Assembly: GCA_910578255.1 (NCBI GenBank)
Contig: CAJTQM010000005.1
Coordinates: forward strand, 66,149-85,834
DNA: 19,686 bases
Source of the DNA: an uncultured Oscillospiraceae bacterium
GTDB lineage: Bacteria; Bacillota; Clostridia; Oscillospirales; Ruminococcaceae
Direction: 5' to 3'
The translations under genes were made by a program, and so were the position numbers. Positions 13,322 to 19,686 of the stretch are shown one piece after another. The notes below the pieces were generated by a model. That model did not search any database. It was not told the DNA's origin and was given only the letters and a program-made list of their open reading frames with translations. Position 1 is the first letter of the stretch; every line of letters starts with the position of its first letter.

Positions 13322-15298
13322 ATGGATCAGTTGATAGGCAAAAAGCTGGATGGACGGTACGAGGTTTTACAGCTTGTGGGCGTTGGGGGTATGGCGAATG
13401 TCTATAAAGCCCGCGACGTCATTGACGAGCGCTTGACGGCCGTGAAGGTTTTGCGGGAGGAATACGCCTCCAACGAGGAATTCGTGCGCCGGTTTAAAAA
13501 CGAGTCGAAGGCCATCGCGGCGTTAAACCATCCCAATATCGTAAAGGTATACGACGTCAGCTTTTCGGATAAGATGCAGTCGATCGTCATGGAATATATC
13601 GACGGTATTACCCTAAAAGACTACATCGACCAGCAAAAAATCATCCGCTGGAAAGAGGCGGTGCATTTTGCCGTCCAGATTTTGCGGGCGTTGCAGCATG
13701 CCCACGACAAGGGGATTGTCCACCGGGATATCAAGCCCCAGAATATTATGCTTTTGCAGGATGGCACCATCAAGGTCATGGATTTTGGTATTGCCCGTTT
13801 TGCCCGCAGCCAGATTGCGACCATTACCGATAAGGCCATCGGCTCGGTACACTACATCAGCCCCGAACAAGCCAGAGGGGAAAAGACGGACGAAAAAACC
13901 GATTTGTATTCGGTTGGGGTGATGCTTTTTGAAATGCTCACCGGTCAGCTGCCTTTTACGGCGGATTCCGCCGTCTCGGTGGCGATTCAACAGATCCAGT
14001 CCAAGCCCAAACGGCCTCGGGAACTAAACCCCTCCATTCCCGAAGGATTAGAGCAAATCACCATGAAAGCGATGCAGAAGGACCCGGCCCGGCGGTATCA
14101 GTCCGCCGCGGAAATGCTGCGGGATATCGATGCGTTTAAACGGGATCCTTCGGTGGCGTTCTCTTATAAATATCTGTTTGCCGAGGAGGAAGAGGCCCAG
14201 TCGGCCGCCAGACGGCAACGGGAAGCGCAGGCAAAGGCGGAGCCTTCTAAAAAACGCGGGAAGCGAAAACAGCAGGAGGAGTTGGATGAGGATGTACAGA
14301 TCGTTGTAAAAACGCCCTATCTGGCCATGCTGGGCGGAATTGCGGCCGCCTTTGTTTTGGTGACCTGCCTATTTATTTTCCTGATGTTTTACTTTAATAA
14401 TCCTTTCGTTTCGGTGGACGAAGTAAAGCTGCCGAATTTTGTGGGCATCCAGTACGAAAGCGTGCTCAATTCCAGTAAGTACTCGGATTTTCATATTGTA
14501 GTGGAGGAAACAGTTTACAACGACGAATACGAACGGGGCGTAATCTGCGAGCAGAAGCCCAAATATCCCAAAACGGTGAAAAAGGGCTCGGAGGTCAAAA
14601 TCAAGGTTTCCAGCGGCTCGCAGAAAATCACCATCCCGGATTTTTCGAACCAGGAGGCGACCCAGGTTTACACAGAACTAAAAAATATGGGTCTGGAGTA
14701 TATTGAGTCCCGGATTAACCATCCTTCTGTCGCCAGCGGCTATGTAATCCGGACAGATCCCACAAAGGGCAGCGAGGTAAAATCGGGTACGGTGGTGACC
14801 GTTTATGTCAGCCTGGGCGCCCAGACGGTGATGAAGCCGGTTCCGGACGTGACCGGCATTTATATCGACGACGCCAAGCGGATTTTGGAGAGCAACGGAC
14901 TGAAGGTCGGCTCGGTAGAGATGGACGAAAACAGCGACGAGCCTTACGGAACGGTTTTGTCGCAGGATCCCCGAGAGGGAGATGTGGCGGCAAGCGGTTC
15001 CTTTGTCAACCTGAAGGTCAGCCAGGGGGATCAGGTTATTTCCCGTCTGACTATTGAGGTGCCCATGCCTTCTTCCATTGACCGGGAGGTGGAGGTATCG
15101 GCTTTTCTGGACGATATGGAGATTCGGCGGGAAACCATCAATCCCAAAAACACCAGCACATGGCGGCCCTCCTTCTCCGGAGAGGGAATCGGCCGGGTGA
15201 AAATCTATATTGACGATGAAATTTATATGGAGTATATCGTCGATTTCGATGACAAACTTCACGATATTGACTCGGATTATTCACAGAATTTTCAATAA
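13322..15298 (+). CDS. prkC: PASTA-domain Ser/Thr protein kinase
   Basis: This 658-residue membrane kinase senses cell-wall fragments and regulates growth, wall synthesis and spore germination in Firmicutes. The cytoplasmic kinase (about 10-270) has the glycine loop GVGGMANVYKARD, K42 in AVKV, HRDIKPQN with catalytic D136, and DFG at 154-156. A basic juxtamembrane stretch (SKKRGKRKQQ) leads to a membrane helix at about 333-358. Outside are three PASTA repeats (about 368-436, 437-505 and 508-573), each ending in an RxDPxxGSxV-like pattern. After these, an 85-residue tail has no PASTA match and ends acidic. AGGAGG precedes the ATG. The kinase gene follows its phosphatase. Confidence 0.96.
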   Translation: MDQLIGKKLDGRYEVLQLVGVGGMANVYKARDVIDERLTAVKVLREEYASNEEFVRRFKNESKAIAALNHPNIVKVYDVSFSDKMQSIVMEYIDGITLKDYIDQQKIIRWKEAVHFAVQILRALQHAHDKGIVHRDIKPQNIMLLQDGTIKVMDFGIARFARSQIATITDKAIGSVHYISPEQARGEKTDEKTDLYSVGVMLFEMLTGQLPFTADSAVSVAIQQIQSKPKRPRELNPSIPEGLEQITMKAMQKDPARRYQSAAEMLRDIDAFKRDPSVAFSYKYLFAEEEEAQSAARRQREAQAKAEPSKKRGKRKQQEELDEDVQIVVKTPYLAMLGGIAAAFVLVTCLFIFLMFYFNNPFVSVDEVKLPNFVGIQYESVLNSSKYSDFHIVVEETVYNDEYERGVICEQKPKYPKTVKKGSEVKIKVSSGSQKITIPDFSNQEATQVYTELKNMGLEYIESRINHPSVASGYVIRTDPTKGSEVKSGTVVTVYVSLGAQTVMKPVPDVTGIYIDDAKRILESNGLKVGSVEMDENSDEPYGTVLSQDPREGDVAASGSFVNLKVSQGDQVISRLTIEVPMPSSIDREVEVSAFLDDMEIRRETINPKNTSTWRPSFSGEGIGRVKIYIDDEIYMEYIVDFDDKLHDIDSDYSQNFQ

Positions 15299-15305
15299 AA
15301 GATAC

Positions 15306-15332
15306 AAGGGCTTCCCTGACGGGGGGCCTTTT
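15306..15332 (+). terminator. terminator-like hairpin between prkC and rsgA
   Basis: AAGGGCTTCCC (15306-15316) can pair with GGGGGGCCTTT (15321-15331) through eleven base pairs including three G-U, around a TGAC loop. The following T tract is short (TTTTG), so it may only attenuate transcription into rsgA. Confidence 0.45.
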
Positions 15333-15371
15333 GTAAAAGACAGCGTTTTTTGACAAAGGAGAGAAGGCGTT

Positions 15372-16256
15372 TTGCAGGGCAGAATTTTAAAGGCGACCGG
15401 CGGGTTTTATTATGTCCTTTCCGGCGAAATCCTGTATGAATGCAGGGCCCGGGGCCTATTTCGCAAGCAGGGGGTGTCGCCTTTGGTAGGCGATTGGGTA
15501 GAGATAGAAGAAACCGGCGGGGAAAAAGGCTATGTTACACAGATTTTGGACCGAAAAAACAGCCTTTTGCGGCCGCCTTTGGCCAATCTGGATCAGCTGT
15601 TTTTGGTGGTTTCTGTTGTGGACCCGCTGCCAAATCTGCTGGTACTGGATAAGCTGATCGCGATTTCGGAACACAAGGGAATCGAGCCAACTCTGGTTGT
15701 GACCAAAACCGATCTGGGCGACGGCGCGACATTGGAAGAAACCTATCAAAAGGCGGGCCTGCGCGTGTTTAAAACCGGGCTTGGCGCAGACGGGCAGCTG
15801 AATGAGTTGAGTCAGGCAATGACGGGGAAAATCAGCGCCTTCTGCGGCAATTCCGGTGTTGGAAAATCCAGCCTTTTAAACCGGCTGGACAGCGGCCTTC
15901 ATCTTTCTACGGCGCAGACCAGCCAGCGGCTGGGCCGGGGACGGCACACCACCCGGCATGTACAGCTTTATCCGGTTGCCGGCGGCGGATACATCGCCGA
16001 TACGCCGGGCTTTTCCTCGATGGATTTGGAGCGCTATGAATGGATTTTGAAAGACGAACTTCAGTACTGCTTTCGGGAGTTTGCGCCCTATCTGAAAGAT
16101 TGCCGGTTCACCGGCTGTTCCCACACAAAAGAAAAAGGCTGCGCGGTGCTGGCGGCGCTGGACCGGGGAGAGATTGCGCCCTCCCGCCACGGCAGCTACT
16201 GCACCTTATACGAGGCGGCAAAAAACATCAGGGAATGGGAACTGGAGAAAAAGTGA
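15372..16256 (+). CDS. rsgA: ribosome small subunit-dependent GTPase A
   Basis: This 294-residue circularly permuted GTPase helps late assembly of the 30S subunit (RsgA/YjeQ; CpgA in B. subtilis). The order is an N-terminal OB fold (MQGRILKATGGFYYVLSG), then G4 (VVTKTDLGD, about residue 113), then G1 GNSGVGKSSLLN (about 158), then G3 DTPGFSSMDL (about 211). A C-terminal zinc knuckle has its cysteines and histidine in CFREFAPYLKDCRFTGCSH and KGCAV. The permuted order G4-G1-G3 is diagnostic. The start is a TTG at 15372 served by AAAGGAG (15356-15362). rpe, usually found next, is missing; thiN follows after 13 bases. Confidence 0.96.
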   Translation: MQGRILKATGGFYYVLSGEILYECRARGLFRKQGVSPLVGDWVEIEETGGEKGYVTQILDRKNSLLRPPLANLDQLFLVVSVVDPLPNLLVLDKLIAISEHKGIEPTLVVTKTDLGDGATLEETYQKAGLRVFKTGLGADGQLNELSQAMTGKISAFCGNSGVGKSSLLNRLDSGLHLSTAQTSQRLGRGRHTTRHVQLYPVAGGGYIADTPGFSSMDLERYEWILKDELQYCFREFAPYLKDCRFTGCSHTKEKGCAVLAALDRGEIAPSRHGSYCTLYEAAKNIREWELEKK

Positions 16257-16269
16257 GGGGGAAGAGAAA

Positions 16270-16905
16270 ATGGGCCGCTGCATTGTAATCGGCGCGGGGG
16301 AGTTGGAGTTGGATTTTTTGGCGGATTTTTCCTGGCGGGCGGACGATTTTGTCATCTGCGCCGACGGGGGGCTTCGCTACGCAAAACAGGCGGGCATTCA
16401 TCCGGATCTGCTGATCGGGGATCAGGATTCCTTTGCCGAAGGGTTTCCCGAAGATATTCCCGCCCTGACCTGCCGTCCGGAAAAGGATGACTCGGATATG
16501 ATGCTGGCGGTAAAGGAGGGGATTGCCCAGGGGTATCGGGAGTTTGTCTTGCTGGGTGCCACCGGCGGCCGGTTCGACCACACCCTGGCAAACCTGCAAA
16601 CCATCGCCTATGGATTGGAGCAGGGGGCTTATATAACCATGGCGGACCGGTATAATCTGGTTTCCATGCTACGGGAGGGAACGGTTTTTCTGCCCCGAAT
16701 GGACGGATGCTATCTTTCGGTGTTTTCCTATACCCCAAGCTGTGAGGGGGTTACGCTATCCGGCGTAAAATACCCGCTGTCCGGCGCGAGGCTGACCAAC
16801 TGGTTTCCGCTGGGCCTAAGCAACGAAATCCTTGCCGACCGCGCGCAGATCACGGTGGAAAAGGGGACACTGGTTGTGGTTGTCTCCAAGGATAGGCAAA
16901 GGTAG
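16270..16905 (+). CDS. thiN: thiamine pyrophosphokinase
   Basis: This 211-residue enzyme transfers pyrophosphate from ATP to thiamine to form the cofactor thiamine pyrophosphate. Family motifs are visible: FVICADGGLRYAKQAG, DLLIGDQDSF, PEKDDSDMMLAVKEGI, LLGATGGRFDHTLANLQ and a C-terminal SGVKYPLSGARL with GLSNEI. The start is the ATG at 16270. GAGGGGGAAG (16255-16264) precedes it, and upstream in-frame codons lie inside rsgA. Position after rsgA and before spoVM matches B. subtilis, apart from the missing rpe. Confidence 0.94.
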   Translation: MGRCIVIGAGELELDFLADFSWRADDFVICADGGLRYAKQAGIHPDLLIGDQDSFAEGFPEDIPALTCRPEKDDSDMMLAVKEGIAQGYREFVLLGATGGRFDHTLANLQTIAYGLEQGAYITMADRYNLVSMLREGTVFLPRMDGCYLSVFSYTPSCEGVTLSGVKYPLSGARLTNWFPLGLSNEILADRAQITVEKGTLVVVVSKDRQR

Positions 16906-16913
16906 GGGCGGCT

Positions 16914-16943
16914 TTCACCAACCGGCGTTTTTTGGTATATAAT
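16914..16943 (+). promoter_or_regulatory. possible promoter of spoVM
   Basis: A perfect TATAAT at 16938-16943 lies 33 bases before the spoVM ATG. A weak TTCACC (16914-16919) is 18 bases upstream of it. In B. subtilis spoVM is transcribed by the sporulation sigma factor E; I cannot confirm a sigma-E consensus here. Either a sigma-A or a sporulation promoter is possible. Confidence 0.4.
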
Positions 16944-16976
16944 AAAGCAAATCCCCATTTTGAAAGGGCGGTAAAC

Positions 16977-17060
16977 ATGAAAGTCGTTGTTATGAAATGC
17001 CCGAAAATTCTTTCACCCTTGCTGCGTCTGTTTTTTCATATGAAACGGGACGAAGGCTGA
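16977..17060 (+). CDS. spoVM: stage V sporulation protein SpoVM-like peptide (27 aa)
   Basis: This 27-codon gene encodes a short amphipathic peptide starting MKVVVMKCPKILSPLLRLFF and ending in HMKRDEG. B. subtilis SpoVM (26 residues) is an amphipathic helix that recognises the curved forespore membrane and anchors the coat ATPase SpoIVA. Aligned without gaps, M1, K2, K7, P9, K10, L12 and R17 are identical, including P9, which is functionally important in B. subtilis. The Gly-Gly at 13-14 is replaced by Ser-Pro. An AAAGGGCGG (16964-16972) stands in front of the ATG. The position directly after thiN is that of spoVM in B. subtilis, and a strong terminator follows one base after the stop codon. 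The combination of context and alignment makes this call firm despite the tiny size. Confidence 0.88.
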   Translation: MKVVVMKCPKILSPLLRLFFHMKRDEG

Positions 17061-17099
17061 CAAAAGCTGTCTTGCATTTGGCAAGACAGCTTTTGTTTT
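17061..17099 (+). terminator. strong intrinsic terminator after spoVM
   Basis: A perfect 15-bp stem, CAAAAGCTGTCTTGC (17061-17075) and GCAAGACAGCTTTTG (17081-17095), encloses a five-base loop and is followed by TTTT. It starts immediately after the spoVM stop codon and closes the housekeeping block. The A/T-rich arms make it potentially bidirectional. Confidence 0.92.
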
Positions 17100-17116
17100 G
17101 GAAAAAAAGATATAAC

Positions 17117-17145
17117 TTGTTTGAAAAAGGAACATATGGTATCAT
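17117..17145 (+). promoter_or_regulatory. promoter of the MFS transporter gene
   Basis: TTGTTT (17117-17122) and TATCAT (17140-17145) are 17 bases apart, and a TGG precedes the -10 as an extended -10 element. Transcription would start about 40 bases before the ATG at 17191. Confidence 0.6.
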
Positions 17146-17190
17146 AAAAGAAATCTCTCATAAGAATAACAGATTTTACAGAAAGGCCAC

Positions 17191-18447
17191 ATGTTGGATT
17201 GGTGTGAAATGGATAAGAAACAAAAACAGGCGTGGAAGGGAAAATTTTTGACCATTGCCGTCGGACAGGCCGTATCGCTGATCGGAAGTTCGGCGGTACA
17301 GTTTGCGCTGATCTGGTGGCTTTCCAGTGAAACCGGATCGCCGATGATGCTGGCTTTTTCCGGCTTGATGGCCTTTTTGCCCCAGATGCTTTTGGGCCCC
17401 TTTGCCGGTGTTTGGGTCGACCGTCTCAAAAGAAAAACGGTGGTGATCACGGCGGACCTGTTTATGGGTTTTGTGGCATTGGCGTTTGCCGCTAGCTTTC
17501 TGGGCGGGCCGCCGCCGTTCTGGAGCGCCTGCGTCGTTTTGGGCATCCGCGCGGTGGGCAATGTGTTCCATACCCCGGCGATCCAGGCCATTGTACCCAT
17601 GCTGGCTCCCAAAGAGGAGTTGGTGCGCGCCAACGGCTGGAGCCAATTTTTACAGTCCGGCGCTTTTATGCTGGGACCGGTTTTGGGGGCGCTGATGTAC
17701 GGCGTGCTGCCGATGCCGGTGATCCTGTTGACGGATTTTGCCGGAGCGTTGGTTGCCAGCGTTACGGTGGCGGTGGTAAAAATCCCGGAAATTCAGCGCG
17801 AAACGGCGCAAAAGCCCCGGTTTTTCCGGGAAATGCGGGATGGAGCGTCCGCCCTTTGGCAGGATAAACGGTTGTGCGTGCTGGTTGCCGCCACTTTTTT
17901 GTGTATGATCTTTTTTAACCCCATTGCCTCGTATTATCCGCTGATGACCAGCGGATACTTTCAGGCGTCGGCTATTTACGGAAGCGTTGTGGAGGTTCTC
18001 TACGCGCTGGGGATGATGGCCGCCGCTCTGATTGCCGGATTGTTCACGAAGGTAAAGGACAAAATCCTGCTGGCCTATGTGGGGCTTTTGGGGATCGGCG
18101 TCAGCGCGGGTGTATGTGGAATTCTGCCGCCGGACCGGTGGGCGTTTTGGATTTTTGCCTTTTGCTGCATGCTGATTGGCGCAAGCGCGAATTTTTATAA
18201 TATACCGATGATGGCGTATATCCAGGGGACCATCCCGCCCCAAACCCAGGGAAGAGTCTTTTCCCTTTTGGGAAGCTTGTGGTCCGCCACCATGCCGATT
18301 GGCCTTTTGTTCTCCGGACCCATTGCGGAAAAAGAGGGGGTCGGCTTCTGGTTTTTGCTTACGGGCATTTTCATCACCGTCTTTACTGCCGCCGGATGGA
18401 TCATCGGCCGGAAAACCCCTCTAAAGAAAGAGATCGCCGAAAAATAG
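17191..18447 (+). CDS. MFS drug/small-molecule exporter
   Basis: This 418-residue protein has about 12 hydrophobic segments and is a major facilitator superfamily transporter of the Mef/MFS_3 kind, a group that includes macrolide exporters. Supporting features are the first helix (FLTIAVGQAVSLIGSSAVQF), IWWLSSETGSPMML, and the cytoplasmic loop 2-3 motif GPFAGVWVDRLKRKTVVI, which is motif A of the MFS. Also typical are ALVPMLAPKEE-like sequence (IVPMLAPKEELVRANG) and IPMMAYIQGTIPPQTQGRVFS in the second half. The substrate cannot be inferred. ATG 17191 has AAAGG at 17181-17185; ATG 17209 is a possible alternative start. It is followed by a lipoprotein gene after 50 bases in the same direction. 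Confidence 0.9.
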   Translation: MLDWCEMDKKQKQAWKGKFLTIAVGQAVSLIGSSAVQFALIWWLSSETGSPMMLAFSGLMAFLPQMLLGPFAGVWVDRLKRKTVVITADLFMGFVALAFAASFLGGPPPFWSACVVLGIRAVGNVFHTPAIQAIVPMLAPKEELVRANGWSQFLQSGAFMLGPVLGALMYGVLPMPVILLTDFAGALVASVTVAVVKIPEIQRETAQKPRFFREMRDGASALWQDKRLCVLVAATFLCMIFFNPIASYYPLMTSGYFQASAIYGSVVEVLYALGMMAAALIAGLFTKVKDKILLAYVGLLGIGVSAGVCGILPPDRWAFWIFAFCCMLIGASANFYNIPMMAYIQGTIPPQTQGRVFSLLGSLWSATMPIGLLFSGPIAEKEGVGFWFLLTGIFITVFTAAGWIIGRKTPLKKEIAEK

Positions 18448-18497
18448 CGGGCGGCGGGGAAGAGATTGTTTTTATAACCAAAAGGAGTTTTGAGAAA

Positions 18498-19265
18498 ATG
18501 CGAAAAGCCGCTATATTCTATCTGTTTGTTTTTCTGCTTCTTTTTCTGAGCGGTTGTGCCGGTAGCGGCGAGTCCGCCGGATCGTCTGAAAACGGGGAAA
18601 GCGTCTTTTCTTCGCCCGGCGAAACCGCTTCCTCTCAGTCGGAGGACCGGCAGGATTCCCAGCCGGAAAAGCCGCAGGACACGGCCCATCTCACCATTGA
18701 GGGGGGCGAATCGGACGTCTACCGGTTTATCGTAAGCGGATATGGGCCTGACGACATAGACTATGGGACGTATTTTTCCCAGGAACGGTACATCGAGCAC
18801 TTGTCCCAAATGGGAATCGGAGGCCTGGAATGGGGCAATAACAATTGTTCCGTTTTCGTCCGGACCTTGGAGGGACCGGTTGAAATTTATCGAAACCGCC
18901 TGCCGATGGACGACGTCTATCTCTTTGACAGGACCGTGTTGTATTTTGTCCGGGATAAAGCGCTGTACCGGCTTTTTATCCATTCGGGGCAGTTGGATCA
19001 GATTTTTACCTCCGACCGGGAATTTTCGTTTTATCCCATCACCAATTACCGCACGATGATCCTGTATCCCAATCCGGATTTTACAAAGGCGATGGCGGAA
19101 TACGGCGCCGACTATCTTCCGGCGGATCACCCCAATGAATCTATCGGCTACCTTTATAACAGCCAAACACAAGAGAGCCTCCCCTTTTCTCCCGTGGATC
19201 TGGGATATGAGGAGAATATGAATATGACCCTGATCCCCCGAGAAGAAATCGTACCGCTGAATTGA
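18498..19265 (+). CDS. lipoprotein of unknown function
   Basis: This 255-residue protein has a short basic start (MRKAA), a hydrophobic segment and a lipobox LSGC with the lipid-modified cysteine at position 20. It should therefore be processed by signal peptidase II and anchored outside the membrane. A Ser/Glu-rich linker (about 21-65) holds the globular part away from the membrane. The rest (about 66-255) is beta-rich and aromatic, with short repeats of hydrophobic-turn patterns such as VYLFDRTVLYFVRDKALYRL and PITNYRTMILYPN. These loosely resemble blade-type or 'display' domains seen in DUF5050-like secreted proteins, but I cannot assign a family. AAAGGAG at 18481-18487 and the lipobox fix the start; in-frame upstream codons lie inside the MFS gene. 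It may be cotranscribed with the transporter. Confidence 0.82.
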   Translation: MRKAAIFYLFVFLLLFLSGCAGSGESAGSSENGESVFSSPGETASSQSEDRQDSQPEKPQDTAHLTIEGGESDVYRFIVSGYGPDDIDYGTYFSQERYIEHLSQMGIGGLEWGNNNCSVFVRTLEGPVEIYRNRLPMDDVYLFDRTVLYFVRDKALYRLFIHSGQLDQIFTSDREFSFYPITNYRTMILYPNPDFTKAMAEYGADYLPADHPNESIGYLYNSQTQESLPFSPVDLGYEENMNMTLIPREEIVPLN

Positions 19266-19282
19266 ACCCAATGGCGAAAAAG

Positions 19283-19321
19283 AAGGATCCCAGCCATCTG
19301 TCCGGATGGCTGGGATCCTTT
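19283..19321 (+). terminator. strong terminator after the lipoprotein gene
   Basis: A perfect 16-bp stem has arms 19283-19298 (AAGGATCCCAGCCATC) and 19305-19320 (its reverse complement) around a six-base TGTCCG loop. A short TTT follows. The mobile element begins immediately downstream. Confidence 0.85.
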
Positions 19322-19338
19322 GTGGTTGGAAAAGGCAA

Positions 19339-19357
19339 CCACCGGCTGTGCCGGTGG
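19339..19357 (+). repeat. subterminal hairpin of the IS left end
   Basis: CCACCGGC (19339-19346) and GCCGGTGG (19350-19357) form a perfect 8-bp stem with a TGT loop. Y1 transposases of the IS200/IS605 family recognise such subterminal hairpins in single-stranded DNA. The hairpin overlaps an alternative stem GTGGTTG (19322-19328) / CAACCAC (19336-19342). Confidence 0.65.
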
Positions 19358-19366
19358 ATAAAAAGC

Positions 19367-19395
19367 TTAAGCTATGCACAAAAAACTCCTATGAT
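19367..19395 (+). promoter_or_regulatory. candidate promoter of the IS transposase
   Basis: TTAAGC (19367-19372) and TATGAT (19390-19395) are 17 bases apart. The -35 is weak. The -10 lies inside the upstream arm of the leader hairpin described next. Confidence 0.35.
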
Positions 19396-19439
19396 AGAAT
19401 GAGAGCGACTGACAATCGCAACAAGCATCATAGGAGGTG
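19386..19439 (+). promoter_or_regulatory. leader hairpin that can bury the transposase ribosome binding site
   Basis: CTCCTATGAT (19386-19395) is exactly complementary to ATCATAGGAG (19427-19436). The second arm contains most of the ribosome binding site AGGAGGTG (19432-19439) that serves the ATG at 19445. A smaller GCGA/TCGC pairing lies inside the loop. In IS200 itself a comparable leader stem hides the ribosome binding site and keeps transposase low; the function here is inferred from the sequence and that precedent. Confidence 0.7.
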
Positions 19440-19444
19440 TCGTA

Positions 19445-19686
19445 ATGGGAAACGACGTAGAAAGCTTAGCACATACGAAATGGAGATGTCAATATCATAT
19501 CGTGTTCGCACCAAAGTACCGCAGAAGAATTATATATGGGAAATATCGGGCGGAGATAGGAAAGATCTTGAGAACAATATGCAATCGGTACGGAATAGAA
19601 CTGATAGAAGCGCAGGCATGTCCGGATCATATCCATATGCTGGTATGTATACCACCGAAGATGAGTGTATCCAAATTCATGGGAAT
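19445..19686 (+). CDS. tnpA: IS200/IS605-family Y1 transposase TnpA (partial, runs off the window)
   Basis: The first 80 codons are present. The protein begins MGNDVESLAHTKWRCQYHIV and continues FAPKYRRRIIYG, the conserved N-terminal strand and turn of the Y1 transposases. It then has CPDHIHMLV with H62 and H64 as the HUH metal-binding pair. The catalytic tyrosine, expected near residue 125-130, lies beyond the window. TnpA cuts and rejoins single-stranded DNA at replication forks. The start is the ATG at 19445 with an excellent AGGAGGTG. The frame is intact as far as it can be read, so the element may be functional. It lies downstream of a terminator, a common kind of landing site for these elements. 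Confidence 0.93.
   Translation, partial: MGNDVESLAHTKWRCQYHIVFAPKYRRRIIYGKYRAEIGKILRTICNRYGIELIEAQACPDHIHMLVCIPPKMSVSKFMG

Larger units (their letters stand above)
19331..19686 (+). mobile_element. left end of an IS200/IS605-family insertion sequence (partial)
   Basis: The region contains a short perfect hairpin (19339-19357) typical of IS200/IS605 left ends, an untranslated leader with a long inverted repeat, and the start of a Y1 transposase. The exact left boundary is not visible because such elements have no terminal inverted repeats or target duplications. I place it between the terminator at 19283-19321 and the hairpin. The right end, and any tnpB gene or guide RNA, lie outside the window. 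Confidence 0.75.

Noticed and set aside
18195..19379. 394-codon minus-strand frame antisense to the lipoprotein gene
   Set aside because: It covers a clear lipoprotein gene with signal peptide and ribosome binding site and crosses a terminator and the IS end; its residue content (rich in R, H, P and K) is typical of a shadow frame.

Overview
The window looks like chromosomal DNA from a spore-forming member of the Clostridia, probably in the Oscillospiraceae/Ruminococcaceae range. The evidence is a SpoVM-like peptide, RemA, the PrpC/PrkC-PASTA pair, strong AGGAGG-type ribosome binding sites, many TTG starts and moderately GC-rich codon use. Nearly everything reads left to right. The one exception is a partial gene at the left edge.

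Layout. Positions 1-406 (minus) hold the N-terminus of a B12-binding radical SAM protein, which diverges from a small membrane-anchored protein of unknown function (577-1104). A PerR-type Fur-family regulator (1180-1578) follows. Next is a stand-alone nicotinate phosphoribosyltransferase gene (1810-3267), flanked by two strong intrinsic terminators and with its own promoter.

Positions 3432-17060 are the classic Firmicute housekeeping block known from Bacillus subtilis: yicC, remA, gmk, rpoZ, priA, def, fmt, a YugP-type zinc metallopeptidase, rsmB, rlmN, prpC, prkC, rsgA, thiN and spoVM. coaBC (normally between rpoZ and priA) and rpe (normally between rsgA and thiN) are missing, and the metallopeptidase gene is inserted between fmt and rsmB. 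The block joins nucleotide supply and RNA polymerase assembly (gmk, rpoZ), replication restart (priA), initiator-Met formylation and deformylation (fmt, def), rRNA modification (rsmB, rlmN), ribosome assembly (rsgA), Ser/Thr phospho-signalling (prpC, prkC), thiamine pyrophosphate synthesis (thiN) and the spore-coat anchor (spoVM). A 15-bp perfect terminator hairpin closes it at 17061-17099.

The right part is accessory: an MFS exporter (17191-18447), an uncharacterised lipoprotein (18498-19265), a strong terminator, and then the left end of an IS200/IS605-family element with the first 80 codons of its Y1 (HUH) transposase, running off the window.

I see no phage, CRISPR, tRNA or rRNA, and no evidence of a new multi-gene system. 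The points most worth a second look are the 27-codon spoVM, a probable AUU start codon for PriA, clustered UUG starts in the translation-gene operon, and the 5' leader of the IS200-type transposase. In that leader a hairpin can bury the ribosome binding site, and the apparent promoter -10 lies inside the hairpin arm.
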